NCBI RefSeq assembly: GCF_038002605.1
Contig: NZ_JBBOCT010000001.1
Location: forward strand, 2,232,001-2,296,000
Length of the DNA: 64,000 nucleotides
Origin: Bacillus sp. FSL K6-3431
GTDB taxonomy: Bacteria; Bacillota; Bacilli; Bacillales; Bacillaceae_C
Direction of reading: 5' to 3'
The position numbers and the translations under genes were made by a program. The notes under the pieces were generated by a model. The model was not told where the DNA came from. It did no database searches and saw only the letters and a program-made list of their open reading frames with translations. Shown one piece after another: positions 40,899 to 49,449 of the stretch (the stretch's first letter is position 1; each line of letters begins with the position of its first letter).

Positions 40899-41345
40899 TT
40901 ATAGAAACCCGTCTAAATAATGTTTTTGAACCGTTACTTGCTCTTGTCCTTCCTCATCTGCTTGCTTCGAAATACCTCGCGCTTTCTCAACCGCATTAAG
41001 ACGTTCATTGAGTGGCGTTAGCTTTTCTTCAAGAACCTCACCAAACTGCTTTATGAGTGTTTCTTCTGGAGTTGGATCATCAGCATCGTCTCCAACTTCT
41101 TCTTTCTCGAATTCACTAAATTTATTAGTAATTGGTTCTAATTGTTTCATCTAGCATTTTTTCGATATCTTCTTTTTTCATATCCTTTTCACCCTTTCTA
41201 ATAGACTCCGGTTTGTCCTCCAGCACCTTTTGAATATCTCTAGAACCCTTAATTTCTTGAAGGATTCCCAAAAATTATTTTGCAGCTTCTATTCGTTCGA
41301 AATCTGCAACGTCCGGCGTACGTTTGTCCCAAAACAACGAAATCA
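40899..41345 (-). pseudogene. Phage XkdF-like protease/scaffold C-terminus
   Basis: Reads VISLFWDKRTPDVADFERIE, AAK, stop, FLGILQEIKGSRDIQKVLED, KPESIRKGEKDMKKEDIEKM, then a shift to MKQLEPITNKFSEFEKEEVG and EEKLTPLNERLNAVEKARGI ending HYLDGFL. The acidic coiled tail before a capsid gene fits the XkdF-type prohead protein of PBSX-like phages. One stop and one frameshift; the N-terminal two-thirds is absent. Confidence 0.55.
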
Positions 41346-41988
41346 CTTCCCAGACGGAACAGTCTTAGATGGTGAGATTGTCGTTTCGGACGATCAAGGC
41401 AAACCCGATTTTGAAGCTGTAATGCAACGATTTAAATCGAAGAAGTCTCCTCACCAGATAACCTATGGTGTATTCGATATCGTTTACTACGCTAATGAAA
41501 ATTTGTCTTCTAAGCCTTTACTAGAGAGAAAAGAAATTCTAAATCAATCTATCCCAGTTGATACCAATTTACTAACTAAAGTTAACTGGACCAATGGCAA
41601 TGGTATGGCCTATTTCGACTCCGTTAAGCAACTAGACCTAGAAGGCCTTGTACTAAAAAGAGCCGATTCAGGTTATCAGGTCAATAAACACTCTAAAGAT
41701 TGGTTAAAAGTTATTAACTACAAATATGAGAATGTTTATATTGCTGGTTTGCGTAAAGATAAATTTGGATTACTTTTAAACTATGAAAATGGGACTTATG
41801 CTGGATTACTAGAATTCATGCCTCCCCAAAATAGAAAAGAATTCTATAATGTTTACTCTGATTTTGTTATTAAAGAAAATGATAAATTTTTCTATTTAAA
41901 TCCTAACCTGAAGGCATCTGTAAAATTTCGTAATTTTACTAGCAAAGGATTACTTAGGATTCCAAGCTTTGTGGAGCGGGTATCTTAA
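41346..41988 (+). pseudogene. ATP-dependent DNA ligase, N-terminally truncated (LigB/YoqV-like)
   Basis: About 214 codons, FPDGTVLDGEIVVSDDQGKP then DFEAVMQRFKSKKS, YGVFDIVYYANENL, LEGLVLKRADSGYQVNKHSK and DWLKV: nucleotidyltransferase motifs III to V and the OB part. Motif I (KxDG, the adenylated Lys) is missing, so it cannot work. The upstream border abuts the inverted end of the XkdF-like fragment. Closest in plan to the SPbeta phage ligase of B. subtilis. Confidence 0.8.
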
Positions 41989-42130
41989 TTTACCTTCTCC
42001 ACACTTTGTTCGAACTATGAATTAGTATTTATATAGTTTTCTTTTATTACAGTCACAGTTAAACTTATTTGAAACCTTTTGTGACCTACAACGTAATTAT
42101 TTATAAATAATCATTGGAGGTACCAAACTT

Positions 42131-42244
42131 ATGTGGATAGTATCATTAGCCATTGCAGCCTGTGCTCTTGCTTTAATCAGTAATGCAGAATCTAAAATTA
42201 AAAAGCTTGAAAAAAGAATTACAGAACTAGAGAAAAGACAATAA
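42131..42244 (+). CDS. Small single-helix membrane peptide
   Basis: 37 residues: MWIVSLAIAACALALISNAE then SKIKKLEKRITELEKRQ. One membrane helix followed by a charged heptad helix. TTGGAGG lies 10 nt before ATG 42131. The plan resembles tiny conserved peptides of SPbeta-type prophages. Function unknown; intact. Confidence 0.75.
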   Translation: MWIVSLAIAACALALISNAESKIKKLEKRITELEKRQ

Positions 42245-42257
42245 CATCTATGGGACC

Positions 42258-42735
42258 TCAGTAATTCTCTGGGGTTTCTCTTCCTATTTTTATTGAACAA
42301 AATGTGTCAATATCCCAACGTTGATGAGGATAGTCCACCCTACTTATAAATCTGATTTCCATTGCTTTTTTCCGAACATTCATAGTAGGTTCGTACTCCC
42401 AGCCCCATACTTCTTTATAATCATTTAGATGCCCTTGTTCACTAAACATAATAAATCTGCCTAACTGACGAATGATTTCTTGCCCTGTACCACCCTCAGT
42501 ACATTTTCTGCGTAAGTCTTTACTACGAGGATGTAGTGATACTAACTCTTTGGTATAGGGATCAACATAGCGCAGTTGGTCTTTGGCATTGAATAAAAAA
42601 TAGCCAGCTATCAGTGAACCCTCATCTGTTTTATGACCGAAAAATGGATTGTGTCTGTCTCCATCAGTTTTAACAATGAAGGCAAGTAATTCATTTGATT
42701 TATTTAATCGTTTTACACGTTCTTCTGTTACGACT
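42258..42735 (-). pseudogene. Unrecognised phage protein without a clear start
   Basis: The open frame reads VKRLNKSNELLAFIVKTDGD, RHNPFFGHKTDEGSLIAGYF, LFNAKDQLRYVDPYTKELVS, EGGTGQEIIRQLGRFIMFSE and ends KIGRETPENY. AAGGAG is followed by a GTG in another frame (MSRNRRTCKTIK), so the original start probably lies one frameshift away. ATG 42449 would give only 63 residues. No family recognised. Confidence 0.5.
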
Positions 42736-42762
42736 CACTCCTTCCTTCGCTCTTTCTGTCCA

Positions 42763-42921
42763 CTACCTACCAATCAAAATCAATTCCCTACGATACGACC
42801 ACTGCTTATTTTTTTGTTTAACAGCTTCCTTGTTCTCACCAGGAGCGTATACCTCCACGACTTGCAGCAACTCATTGTCCAGTGACTTCGCCTTGCGCTC
42901 GATCGACCACCTAACTGACAT
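42763..42921 (-). CDS. Small phage protein, 52 residues
   Basis: MSVRWSIERKAKSLDNELLQ then VEVYAPGENKEAVKQKNKQW and ELILIGR. GGTGAGG lies just before ATG 42921. Basic-acidic mix, no membrane segment, no family recognised. It precedes the fragment at 42258-42735 in the same direction. Confidence 0.6.
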   Translation of the reverse strand: MSVRWSIERKAKSLDNELLQVVEVYAPGENKEAVKQKNKQWSYRRELILIGR

Positions 42922-43050
42922 GTCCTCACCTTCTTTTCAGTTTTTAAAGATGTATATTTACACTGCATTGTTTGTCCAATCGATTTCACTTCAGAATCAT
43001 AAATTATTAATGTAAGACAGCCTTACAAAACAAGAAAGGAGGTCCTAAAA

Positions 43051-43332
43051 ATGACTCGTAGAAAATGTAACGGGTACGACTCTTGGAATGAAAATCATGA
43101 AAAAGATGACAATCACTGCCAAGGATGTATTTGTAATCAATTAAGAAGATTACAAACACAGACTGAAGTTGATGTATTTTTATCCGGTGGTCAAGTGTTA
43201 GAAGATGTTGTTTTCATCTCTTTCAACCGTAAAGATTGCTGTGCATTCTTTACAGATCCAATGACAGAGCCAGGTTCAACACTTATTGTTGACTGTGAAA
43301 AAATCGACGCTATCCGTATAGAAGCAGACTGA
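43051..43332 (+). CDS. Cys-rich small protein, possibly spore outer-layer
   Basis: 93 residues: MTRRKCNGYDSWNENHEKDD, then NHCQGCICNQLRRLQTQTEV, DVFLSGGQVLEDVVFISFNR, KDCCAFFTDPMTEPGSTLI. Seven cysteines including CQGCIC and a CC pair; the middle resembles small spore-surface proteins (CotY/CotZ neighbourhood) in style only. AGGAGGTC lies 8 nt before ATG 43051. Intact. Confidence 0.6.
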   Translation: MTRRKCNGYDSWNENHEKDDNHCQGCICNQLRRLQTQTEVDVFLSGGQVLEDVVFISFNRKDCCAFFTDPMTEPGSTLIVDCEKIDAIRIEAD

Positions 43333-43407
43333 GTTGTGAGAGGGTTTCTTTCTTAGCGAAGGAGACCCTCTTCAATAAAATCCGCATTCTGCGCTTAACA
43401 AATCGCT

Positions 43408-43851
43408 TCATTCTTTCAACCTTTTCAGTTCTTTAAGCTTGTCCAACTCAATCCACCCAAACACTGGATCCAACGTAACCACCGACAACTTATGGGGATA
43501 CTTGATATGGAACATCTTCTCTTTCATCTTGAATACGTCCGTCTCAACGCCCTTCACATCAATCACTTCAATGCTCTCGTCCTTCTGGTGTACTTCAAAA
43601 TCGGCTACATACTCTATCTTTCTATGAGTCTTGCCATCCTTTTCAAAAGCTTCTTGCAAGAGATACCGTGGCTGCGTCCGAAAGAACAATATTTCTTTGC
43701 ATTCCTGCAGCCATTTTAATTGCTCGTAATATTTCGCTTCTGCTTTGCTATCAAAAACAATGCCGTCCAATGTTGTTTTCTTATTGCCGTACTTAGATCG
43801 TTTAGGTTTCTTGATATTCTGATATTCCTGTACTGACATGCGTTGTCTCAT
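43408..43851 (-). CDS. DUF1064 phage endonuclease-like protein
   Basis: 148 residues beginning MRQRMSVQEYQNIKKPKRSK. DUF1064 core: YGNKKTTLDGIVFDSKAEAK, YYEQLKWLQECKEILFFRTQ, YVADFEVHQKDESIEVIDVK. The D in ADFEV and the ExxDVK fit a PD-(D/E)xK nuclease active site, suggesting a RecU/Holliday-junction-resolvase-like role in phage replication. AAAAGGAG lies 6 nt before ATG 43851. Intact. Confidence 0.85.
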   Translation of the reverse strand: MRQRMSVQEYQNIKKPKRSKYGNKKTTLDGIVFDSKAEAKYYEQLKWLQECKEILFFRTQPRYLLQEAFEKDGKTHRKIEYVADFEVHQKDESIEVIDVKGVETDVFKMKEKMFHIKYPHKLSVVTLDPVFGWIELDKLKELKRLKE

Positions 43852-43961
43852 ACTGAACTCCTTTTGCTAAATCTAGTTAATTCACCCATTTTTTCTTGAC
43901 CTAGCTCGCTTCGCCACAACCCGCATATGCTGAAGTAACCTTTAAGAAGGCGGTGAAGTTT

Positions 43962-44090
43962 ATGGGATTCTGCGGTGGTTATGGTAGCGGTGGTTATGAC
44001 GGCGGCGGCTATGGAAACTGCAATTCTTTCGCTTTAATTGTTGTCCTTTTCATTCTGCTGATTATTGTCGGCGCAGCATTTATCTGTTAG
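43962..44090 (+). CDS. YjcZ family sporulation peptide
   Basis: 42 residues: [19 protein letters not shown] then [21 protein letters not shown] Gly/Tyr-rich head and one membrane helix with [15 protein letters not shown] are the YjcZ/SscA hallmark; relatives are made late in sporulation and affect spore assembly. GGCGGTGAAG precedes ATG 43962. It lies inside the prophage relic. Confidence 0.88.
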   Translation: MGFCGGYGSGGYDGGGYGNCNSFALIVVLFILLIIVGAAFIC

Positions 44091-44165
44091 TTGCCAGTTA
44101 GCCTCCGCACACATACAGGCAGTAAAAAAACCGATTCGTTCAGTTTAATCTTTACTCACCTCATG

Positions 44166-44194
44166 AAGAGCGCTTTCGCCAGGCGCTCTTTTAA
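44166..44194 (+). terminator. Terminator after the YjcZ gene
   Basis: AAGAGCGC (44166-44173) and GCGCTCTT (44183-44190), then TTAATAT on the plus strand. 76 nt after the YjcZ stop; its last bases overlap the end of the dUTPase pseudogene. Confidence 0.7.
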
Positions 44195-44670
44195 TATCCA
44201 CTCGCCTGACGTTCGTGATTGATTTCATTTTTACTGATGTAAGCTTCCTCGATCTGCTCCCAATCAAAGCCAAGCATGGCACCAAGACCAATGAATAAGT
44301 CAAAGATCACTTGATAATTCCCAACTGTTTTATAATGGCTGAAATCCCCGACTTTTCTAAACAACCCATTAAATTGGTTCGTAAGGTTTTCTGTTCATAT
44401 CATCCAGGAAGTATCGTATTTTTTCCAAACTTCTAAATCAATGGAGTTACCGAACGACAAGATAAAATGCAGACAGTCCACATATTCCTTTAACGCCTTA
44501 TCATAATCATTCTTCTTATTACTCCAAAACTTGAAAACTACCGGTAATTCATTAGCCATTTCTCCCAGCTCAACCTGTAAAGCAAGAATCTTTTTATCTA
44601 GCAAATCCTGACCTTCTAAACCTTTTTCTTTTACGATCCGATCATCGAGCACCTTCTGCGTTTCAAACAA
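44191..44670 (-). pseudogene. Dimeric dUTPase (MazG-like) with an in-frame TGA
   Basis: Begins MFETQKVLDDRIVKEKGLEG, keeps the all-alpha dUTPase motifs (ALQVELGEMANELPVVFKFW, then KEYVDCLHFILSFGN), meets TGA at 44397-44395 after YDTSWMI, and continues in the same frame TENLTNQFNGLFRKVGDFSH, YKTVGNYQVIFDLFIGLGAM and ISKNEINHERQASGY. The enzyme, about 158 residues, would hydrolyse dUTP. The truncated 91-residue part keeps the metal site but loses the last helices. Confidence 0.85.
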
Positions 44671-44824
44671 TTAACAAGCTTCACACCATCCACATCCTTA
44701 TCACTTTGTCGAAGCAAGTAGAGCAAAAACTACTGCGTTTTTTCTTGAATGACTTTTCGTATTTCAGGCATTTATTCATTGGGTTACCTCCGTTGTGGGG
44801 GTTTATGGTCGCACTGTGTAGCAA

Positions 44825-45015
44825 CTACATTTCATTTATTAGTTCCAGTTGCACATCGCTTAATCGATTTTCCGCATTTTTTATATATTCCGGATTCAAT
44901 TCGACACCAACAAAATTACGGCCATGTTTTAATGCAACTAACCCTGTTGTTCCGGATCCGAAGAATGGGTCTAATACAATTCCATTTGCAGGAGCGCCAG
45001 CCAATTTATTAGGTA
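44825..45015 (-). pseudogene. DNA methyltransferase C-terminal fragment
   Basis: Reads PNKLAGAPANGIVLDPFFGS, GTTGLVALKHGRNFVGVELN, PEYIKNAENRLSDVQLELIN. DPFFGSGTT is the S-adenosylmethionine-binding motif of beta/gamma-class N6/N4 methyltransferases. The catalytic DPPY and target-recognition parts are missing. Its upstream end is joined head-on to the frame before the integrase. Confidence 0.85.
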
Positions 45016-45193
45016 GATCAAATAGTGAAAGATCTTTAAACAAGGTAACTGTAGCTGGTAAAGATCTTTCTATAGAAGAACTAAAACTTTTTGAAGAACT
45101 GAAAAAACATCCTATTCTATTCCATGACCTCACCACTGATCCAGAAGCTAAGGTGAAAGAACTAATAAATATTATGCAAAACGTGAAGAAGCT

Positions 45194-46096
45194 ATGAATG
45201 CCTTGGCTGAATATAATAAAAACCCTTTCGATTTATCAGCTGCAAAAATTTCATTTACAGACTTGTATCATATATTCATGAAACAAAGATTCCCTAACTG
45301 GGATGAGAAAACAACCGAAGAAAAGGATACGTTAGTGTCATCTTATAATAGCTATGCAATGGCATATAATCATTCAGAAACCTTATATGACATAAAATTT
45401 GTTGAAGTACGAAAAGCTCACTTGCAAGAAGTGATAGACAATTGCCCCAAAGGTCAGACGAAAATTAAAATTAAAACACTTTATAGCCAGATGTATAAAG
45501 TAGCGATGGAAAATGATATTGTTGATAAAGACTATGAGGAATTTGTTGATATTGCTAGTGATGACACCAAAAGTAGTAGAAAACCTTTTACAGCTGCTGA
45601 AATAAAGCTTCTTAGGGATAATATTGATAAAATACCTGATGTTGATGTAATCTCAATATTGATCTATACAGGAATGAGACCGGCTGAACTTCTTAAAATG
45701 GAGAATGCTAACATAAATATCGAGGAAAGGTATATGAGGGGCGACGTCAAAAACAAGCACAGTAAAAACAGGGTCATTCCTTTAAATAAGAACATTGTTG
45801 GTTTTGTTGAAAAAAGAATGACAGCTAATCAGTATTTATTGGTCGGGTCCAGAAACAAGAAAATGGATTATCAGAGTTTCCGTAATCGTATATGGAACAA
45901 GGTGATGAAGGAGCTTGAACTCGTTCATTTACCACACGACAGTCGACACACGTTTGCAACGATCATAGATCGTGCTGGAGCTGACAAACTATCAATAAAA
46001 AGAATCATGGGGCATGCTTCGAAAGATATTACGGATGGCGTATATACTCATAAGGACATAGAAGATTTATTAAAAGCAGTCGATTTGTTAGAATGA
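45194..46096 (+). CDS. int: Tyrosine recombinase (phage integrase)
   Basis: 300 residues from ATG 45194. Core-binding domain (about 1-120) and catalytic domain with the R-H-R-H-Y set: YTGMRPAELLKM, LPHDSRHTFAT, GHASKDITDGVYTH. It lies 130 bp from the right att core, the usual place. An upstream frame (KVTVAGKDLSIEELKLFEEL...NVKKL, 45028-45197) joins it if one A is restored near 45180 (QKREEAMNALAEY), so the true protein may have been longer and its N-terminus is lost or altered. Presumed to have inserted this prophage. Confidence 0.88.
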   Translation: MNALAEYNKNPFDLSAAKISFTDLYHIFMKQRFPNWDEKTTEEKDTLVSSYNSYAMAYNHSETLYDIKFVEVRKAHLQEVIDNCPKGQTKIKIKTLYSQMYKVAMENDIVDKDYEEFVDIASDDTKSSRKPFTAAEIKLLRDNIDKIPDVDVISILIYTGMRPAELLKMENANINIEERYMRGDVKNKHSKNRVIPLNKNIVGFVEKRMTANQYLLVGSRNKKMDYQSFRNRIWNKVMKELELVHLPHDSRHTFATIIDRAGADKLSIKRIMGHASKDITDGVYTHKDIEDLLKAVDLLE

Positions 46097-46219
46097 TAGT
46101 AAATAGTATTGTATATTGTGTGTATACTTTTTGTATATTACGCGCAAATTTTCAAGGGAACACATATGTTCTTAACTCCCGACAAACCTTGTTACACCAA
46201 TCACCCCAACACCTTAAAA

Positions 46220-46244
46220 AACACTCATTATTATATCATGTATA
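46220..46244 (+). other. Candidate attR of the prophage relic
   Basis: Arm AACACTCATTA (46220-46230) and core ATTATATCATGTATA (46230-46244). The core is identical to 17631-17645 in the same direction; the arm is the reverse complement of TAATGAGTGTT next to the left core. 74 bp before the yvyE start. Confidence 0.7.
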
Positions 46245-46317
46245 ATTTTCCTTAACATTAAGATTTATTTACAATCATATGTTAAGTAAATTTCTGATCT
46301 GAGAGGAGATTGATGTG

Positions 46318-46950
46318 ATGCTTCCGCACTATTTTACAATCAAGGAAAAGGGAGAACATGAAATCATTATTCAAAAATCAAGATTTATTACCTATATTAG
46401 CCGAGCGGAATCAGAACAAAATGCTCAGGAGTTTATCCAAATAATCAAAAAAAAGCATTGGGATGCCACGCATAATTGCTCCGCTTATTTAATTGGAGAA
46501 CAAAATCAGATTCAAAAAGCGAATGATGATGGCGAGCCGAGTGGCACTGCAGGTGTTCCGATGCTGGAAGTGCTGAAAAAGCGTGATTTAAAAGACGTGG
46601 TAGTAGTTGTGACAAGATATTTTGGTGGTATTAAGCTTGGGGCTGGAGGGCTAATCCGTGCCTATGGTAAATCTGTATCAGAAGCGATTAATGCTGTTGG
46701 TGTTGTAGAATGCAAGTTAACGGTTGTAATGCGCGTCAAAGTGGACTATTCATGGCTAGGTAAATTAGAAAACGAACTGCGCACTTCGGTCTACCAATTG
46801 AAGGAAATCCATTACTCTGAACAGGTAGAGGTTGAAGCATATGTCGAAGAGGCACAGATAGATAACTTCAGCGCATGGATGACAGATATCACGAATGGAC
46901 AAGCGGTTATTATGGCAGGAGAAAAGTTATATTTGGAAATAGATATCTAA
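46318..46950 (+). CDS. yvyE: YigZ/IMPACT family protein YvyE
   Basis: About 210 residues, MLPHYFTIKEKGEHEIIIQK. N-terminal Impact domain (SRFITYISRAESEQNAQEFI, HNCSAYLIG, DDGEPSGTAGVPML, VVVTRYFGGIKLGAGGL) and a C-terminal DUF1949-like EF-G fold. Believed to act in translation control or proteolysis; not proven. AGGAG stands 9 nt before ATG 46318; a GTG one codon earlier is possible. In Bacillus it adjoins degS divergently, so it marks the far side of the island. Confidence 0.93.
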   Translation: MLPHYFTIKEKGEHEIIIQKSRFITYISRAESEQNAQEFIQIIKKKHWDATHNCSAYLIGEQNQIQKANDDGEPSGTAGVPMLEVLKKRDLKDVVVVVTRYFGGIKLGAGGLIRAYGKSVSEAINAVGVVECKLTVVMRVKVDYSWLGKLENELRTSVYQLKEIHYSEQVEVEAYVEEAQIDNFSAWMTDITNGQAVIMAGEKLYLEIDI

Positions 46951-47030
46951 AAATGCCTTCTAAGAGCTAGACAAAGATAACATTTCCTTTAAAAAGCATC
47001 TCTGAAAACCAATACTTTCTTATCAAAAAA

Positions 47031-47069
47031 AAAGATTGACTTTAGAATCTACGATTCTAGTCAATCTTT
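47031..47069. terminator. Bidirectional terminator yvyE / sugar kinase
   Basis: AAAGATTGACT..AGAATC and GATTCT..AGTCAATCTTT arms with TAC loop; A-run before and T-run after, so it serves both convergent genes. Confidence 0.9.
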
Positions 47070-47079
47070 TTTTCGTTTA

Positions 47080-47958
47080 TCATACAGTTGTTTCAGATGC
47101 CTGCTTCGCCAACATAAGTGCCCCAGTAATTCCAGCATCATCACCAAGTGCAGGTGGTACAATATACTCATCAATTGACTCTGTAATTTGCGGAACTGCC
47201 ACATATCCATTCAATAACTTTTGTACTTGTTGCTGAACGAGTGAGAAAATTTGCGCCTGTTTCATGACGCCTCCACCCATAATTATTTTTTTCGGCGTTA
47301 CGATTAAAATATACTGCATCAGCGCTTGCGCTAAATAATAAGCTTCTAACTCCCATACTTCCTGACGATCAGCGAGCTGAACCCCCTTCGCACCCCAACG
47401 TTCTTCAATAGCAGGTCCCGCGGCCATTCCTTCCACGCAATCACCGTGATATGGACAGCGGCCTTTATACGTATCTTCTGGATGTCTACGAACTGGTACA
47501 TGCCCCATTTCTGGATGAGAGAGCCCTTGTAACAACTTACCTTGAACAACAGCGCCCGCACCAATGCCTGTCCCAACAGTGATATATAAGCAACTATCAA
47601 GTCCTTGAGCTGCTCCATGCATTAACTCACCTAAGGCAGCCGCATTTACATCAGTATTAAATTCAATCGGAACATTCAAGGCTGCTTTCATCGTTTCAAC
47701 AAATGGGTAATTTCCCCATCCAGGCTTAGGTGTAGAAGTAATATTTCCGTATGTATTACTTGTCTTTTCAATATCAATCGGTCCAAATGAACCAATTCCT
47801 AGTGCTTTGATCGGATGCTTTTGAAAAAAAGCAATCACTTTCGGCATTGTTTGTTCAGGAGTCTCAGTATCAACTTGTATCCTTTCGATCAGTTCTCCCT
47901 CTTTCGTACCAACCGCGCACACAAATTTCGTTCCCCCTGCTTCAATTGCTCCTAACAT
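47080..47958 (-). CDS. ROK-family fructokinase
   Basis: 292 residues beginning MLGAIEAGGTKFVCAVGTKE. ATP-binding IEAGGTK, FNTDVNAAALGE (catalytic D), ITVGTGIGAGAV, and the ROK zinc site HPEMGHVPVRRHPED..CPYHGDCVEGMAAGPA with His and three Cys. The EAGGTK start and this zinc loop mark the ScrK/GmuE-type fructokinases. GGAG lies 9 nt before ATG 47958. Phosphorylates fructose or mannose at position 6. Confidence 0.9.
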   Translation of the reverse strand: MLGAIEAGGTKFVCAVGTKEGELIERIQVDTETPEQTMPKVIAFFQKHPIKALGIGSFGPIDIEKTSNTYGNITSTPKPGWGNYPFVETMKAALNVPIEFNTDVNAAALGELMHGAAQGLDSCLYITVGTGIGAGAVVQGKLLQGLSHPEMGHVPVRRHPEDTYKGRCPYHGDCVEGMAAGPAIEERWGAKGVQLADRQEVWELEAYYLAQALMQYILIVTPKKIIMGGGVMKQAQIFSLVQQQVQKLLNGYVAVPQITESIDEYIVPPALGDDAGITGALMLAKQASETTV

Positions 47959-48056
47959 AAGAAACACTCCATCTCTACTATAATTTATTATGTTAATAGT
48001 TTACCATGTTTATGGAGGTATGACATCGCTTAAATAAAAGCCCAAAACCCAAGTCA

Positions 48057-48088
48057 CATACGTTATTATTACAGGTAACTTGGGCAAA
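48057..48088. terminator. Hairpin upstream of the fructokinase gene
   Basis: CCCAAGT (48058-48064) and ACTTGGG (48080-48086) around a 15-nt AT-rich loop. It lies 100 nt before the kinase start; no T-run, so possibly regulatory. Confidence 0.45.
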
Positions 48089-48131
48089 CTTACAGGATAG
48101 TCAACTAGATTAGAACGGCTCACTATGATTT

Positions 48132-48408
48132 ACTGGCCACTAGGACAGTTTATGAGCCACTCAACATGTTTTACTGGCTGCTCAGACGATTTATGACCCA
48201 CTCAACTTACTGACCACTCGGACAATTTATAAGCCACTCAACATGTTTTACTGGCTGCTCAGACGATTTATGACCCACTCAACATGTTTTACTGGCCGCT
48301 CGGACGATTTATGACCCACTCAACATGTTTTACTGGCTGCTCAGACGATTTATAAGCCACTCAACATGTTTTACCTGCCACTCGGACGATTTATGAACCA
48401 CTCAACAT
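48132..48408. repeat. Seven 41-bp tandem repeats
   Basis: Units begin at 48132, 48173, 48209, 48250, 48291, 48332 and 48373; all are 41 bp except the second (36 bp). The shared pattern is ACTGGCTGCTCAGACGATTT then ATGACCCACTCAACATGTTT. Units alternate between CCACTCGGAC and TGCTCAGAC versions. No unique spacers, no reading frame kept. The 600-bp region (47959-48558) between the two kinase genes holds no gene. Confidence 0.9.
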
Positions 48409-48453
48409 AATCACATAAAGTCTAGGTCTAGCAACGCTCCTTAGCATGCCAAT

Positions 48454-48498
48454 GATAAAAGAAACACGAAGACCTTTAGCTTGTTCGTGTTTCTTTAT
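48454..48498 (-). terminator. Terminator after the ROK/GH1 pair
   Basis: GAAACACGAA/TTCGTGTTTC arms extended by ATAAA/TTTAT; T-rich on both strands. It lies 60 nt after the stop of the kinase at 48559. Confidence 0.85.
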
Positions 48499-48558
48499 CG
48501 TAAAACACATTTATATGCCACATCCTGTGTATCGTAGCTAGGCCAATTTTCACATCTT

Positions 48559-49449
48559 TTAATTTCCCTTTAAAAAATGATACAAGGCACCGATTAGCCC
48601 CGCTTGATTTCCTTGTTTGCAAGCCTCGATTTTTACTTTTTTTGCAATTGGTGTAGGTACTAATGCCACTTGCTTTCGAACAAATTGGATTAGATCTTCT
48701 CGCTCGCTAATGCCACCACCGACCATTATTTTTTCTGGGGCAAAAATGTGCATTAAATTGATAATTCCAAGTGACAATCGATAATAAAATTTTTCCACGA
48801 TTGCACCTACTTCTTTGTCACCACTATCATACAACGCAAACCACTCTTCTCCGGTTCGCGTCGTGTGGAAATTTCTGTTTAAATGATCAATCATATTCCA
48901 TGTAGAAGAAACACGACTAAACGACCACTTTGCGAATAAATCATCCATCTCCCCTGTGTGATTTAAAAGCATCAACCCAAATTCTCCAGCCATTCCTTCC
49001 TGCCCATGTAAAATTCCATCATGTAAGTAAATCGCCCCACCTATTCCCGTTCCCACCGTGACACATAAAAATGATTCCGCATCTTGCGCATTGCCTTTCC
49101 ATTTCTCAGCAAGTGCTGCACAATTCGCATCATTTTCTACTTCAACAGGTATTCCTAGATCGGCAAGTTCGGTTTTTATTTGGGTACCAATTAAATCTGT
49201 AACGGAGCCAGCATATGAAACAAAGCCGTTATCAACATTCACAGCTGCTGGAACACTCAAAGCAAGACCGGAAATAGCTGGATGTTCGTTCATATGTTTG
49301 TGCACTATGCTGCGTATTAGCTTATATGTCTCACCATTACCTTGCTCTGGAGTTGGTATTCTTTCCTCTGATATGACAACTCCTGCTTGATTCATCACAG
49401 CCGCCTTCACGAACGTTCCACCAATATCCATTACTGAGTAAAGCTTCAT
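48559..49449 (-). CDS. ROK-family sugar kinase, probable beta-glucoside kinase
   Basis: 296 residues beginning MKLYSVMDIGGTFVKAAVMN. ROK features: DIGGTFVK phosphate loop, VENDANCAALAEKW (catalytic D), CVTVGTGIGGAIYL and EKIMVGGGIS. The ROK zinc motif is degenerate (GMAGEFGLML, no CXCGXXGC), as in BglK-like kinases. Its start overlaps the GH1 stop by 4 nt (ATGA), so the kinase probably phosphorylates the sugar taken in or released by that enzyme. Confidence 0.85.
   Translation of the reverse strand: MKLYSVMDIGGTFVKAAVMNQAGVVISEERIPTPEQGNGETYKLIRSIVHKHMNEHPAISGLALSVPAAVNVDNGFVSYAGSVTDLIGTQIKTELADLGIPVEVENDANCAALAEKWKGNAQDAESFLCVTVGTGIGGAIYLHDGILHGQEGMAGEFGLMLLNHTGEMDDLFAKWSFSRVSSTWNMIDHLNRNFHTTRTGEEWFALYDSGDKEVGAIVEKFYYRLSLGIINLMHIFAPEKIMVGGGISEREDLIQFVRKQVALVPTPIAKKVKIEACKQGNQAGLIGALYHFLKGN

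Noticed and set aside
45028..46096. The resident integrase as the recombinase of the boundary repeats
   Set aside because: It is phage-like, lies next to its own att site, and the repeats do not resemble that att core; no positive evidence links them.
48132..48408. 41-bp repeats as a CRISPR array
   Set aside because: The units touch each other without unique spacers, and no cas gene is near.
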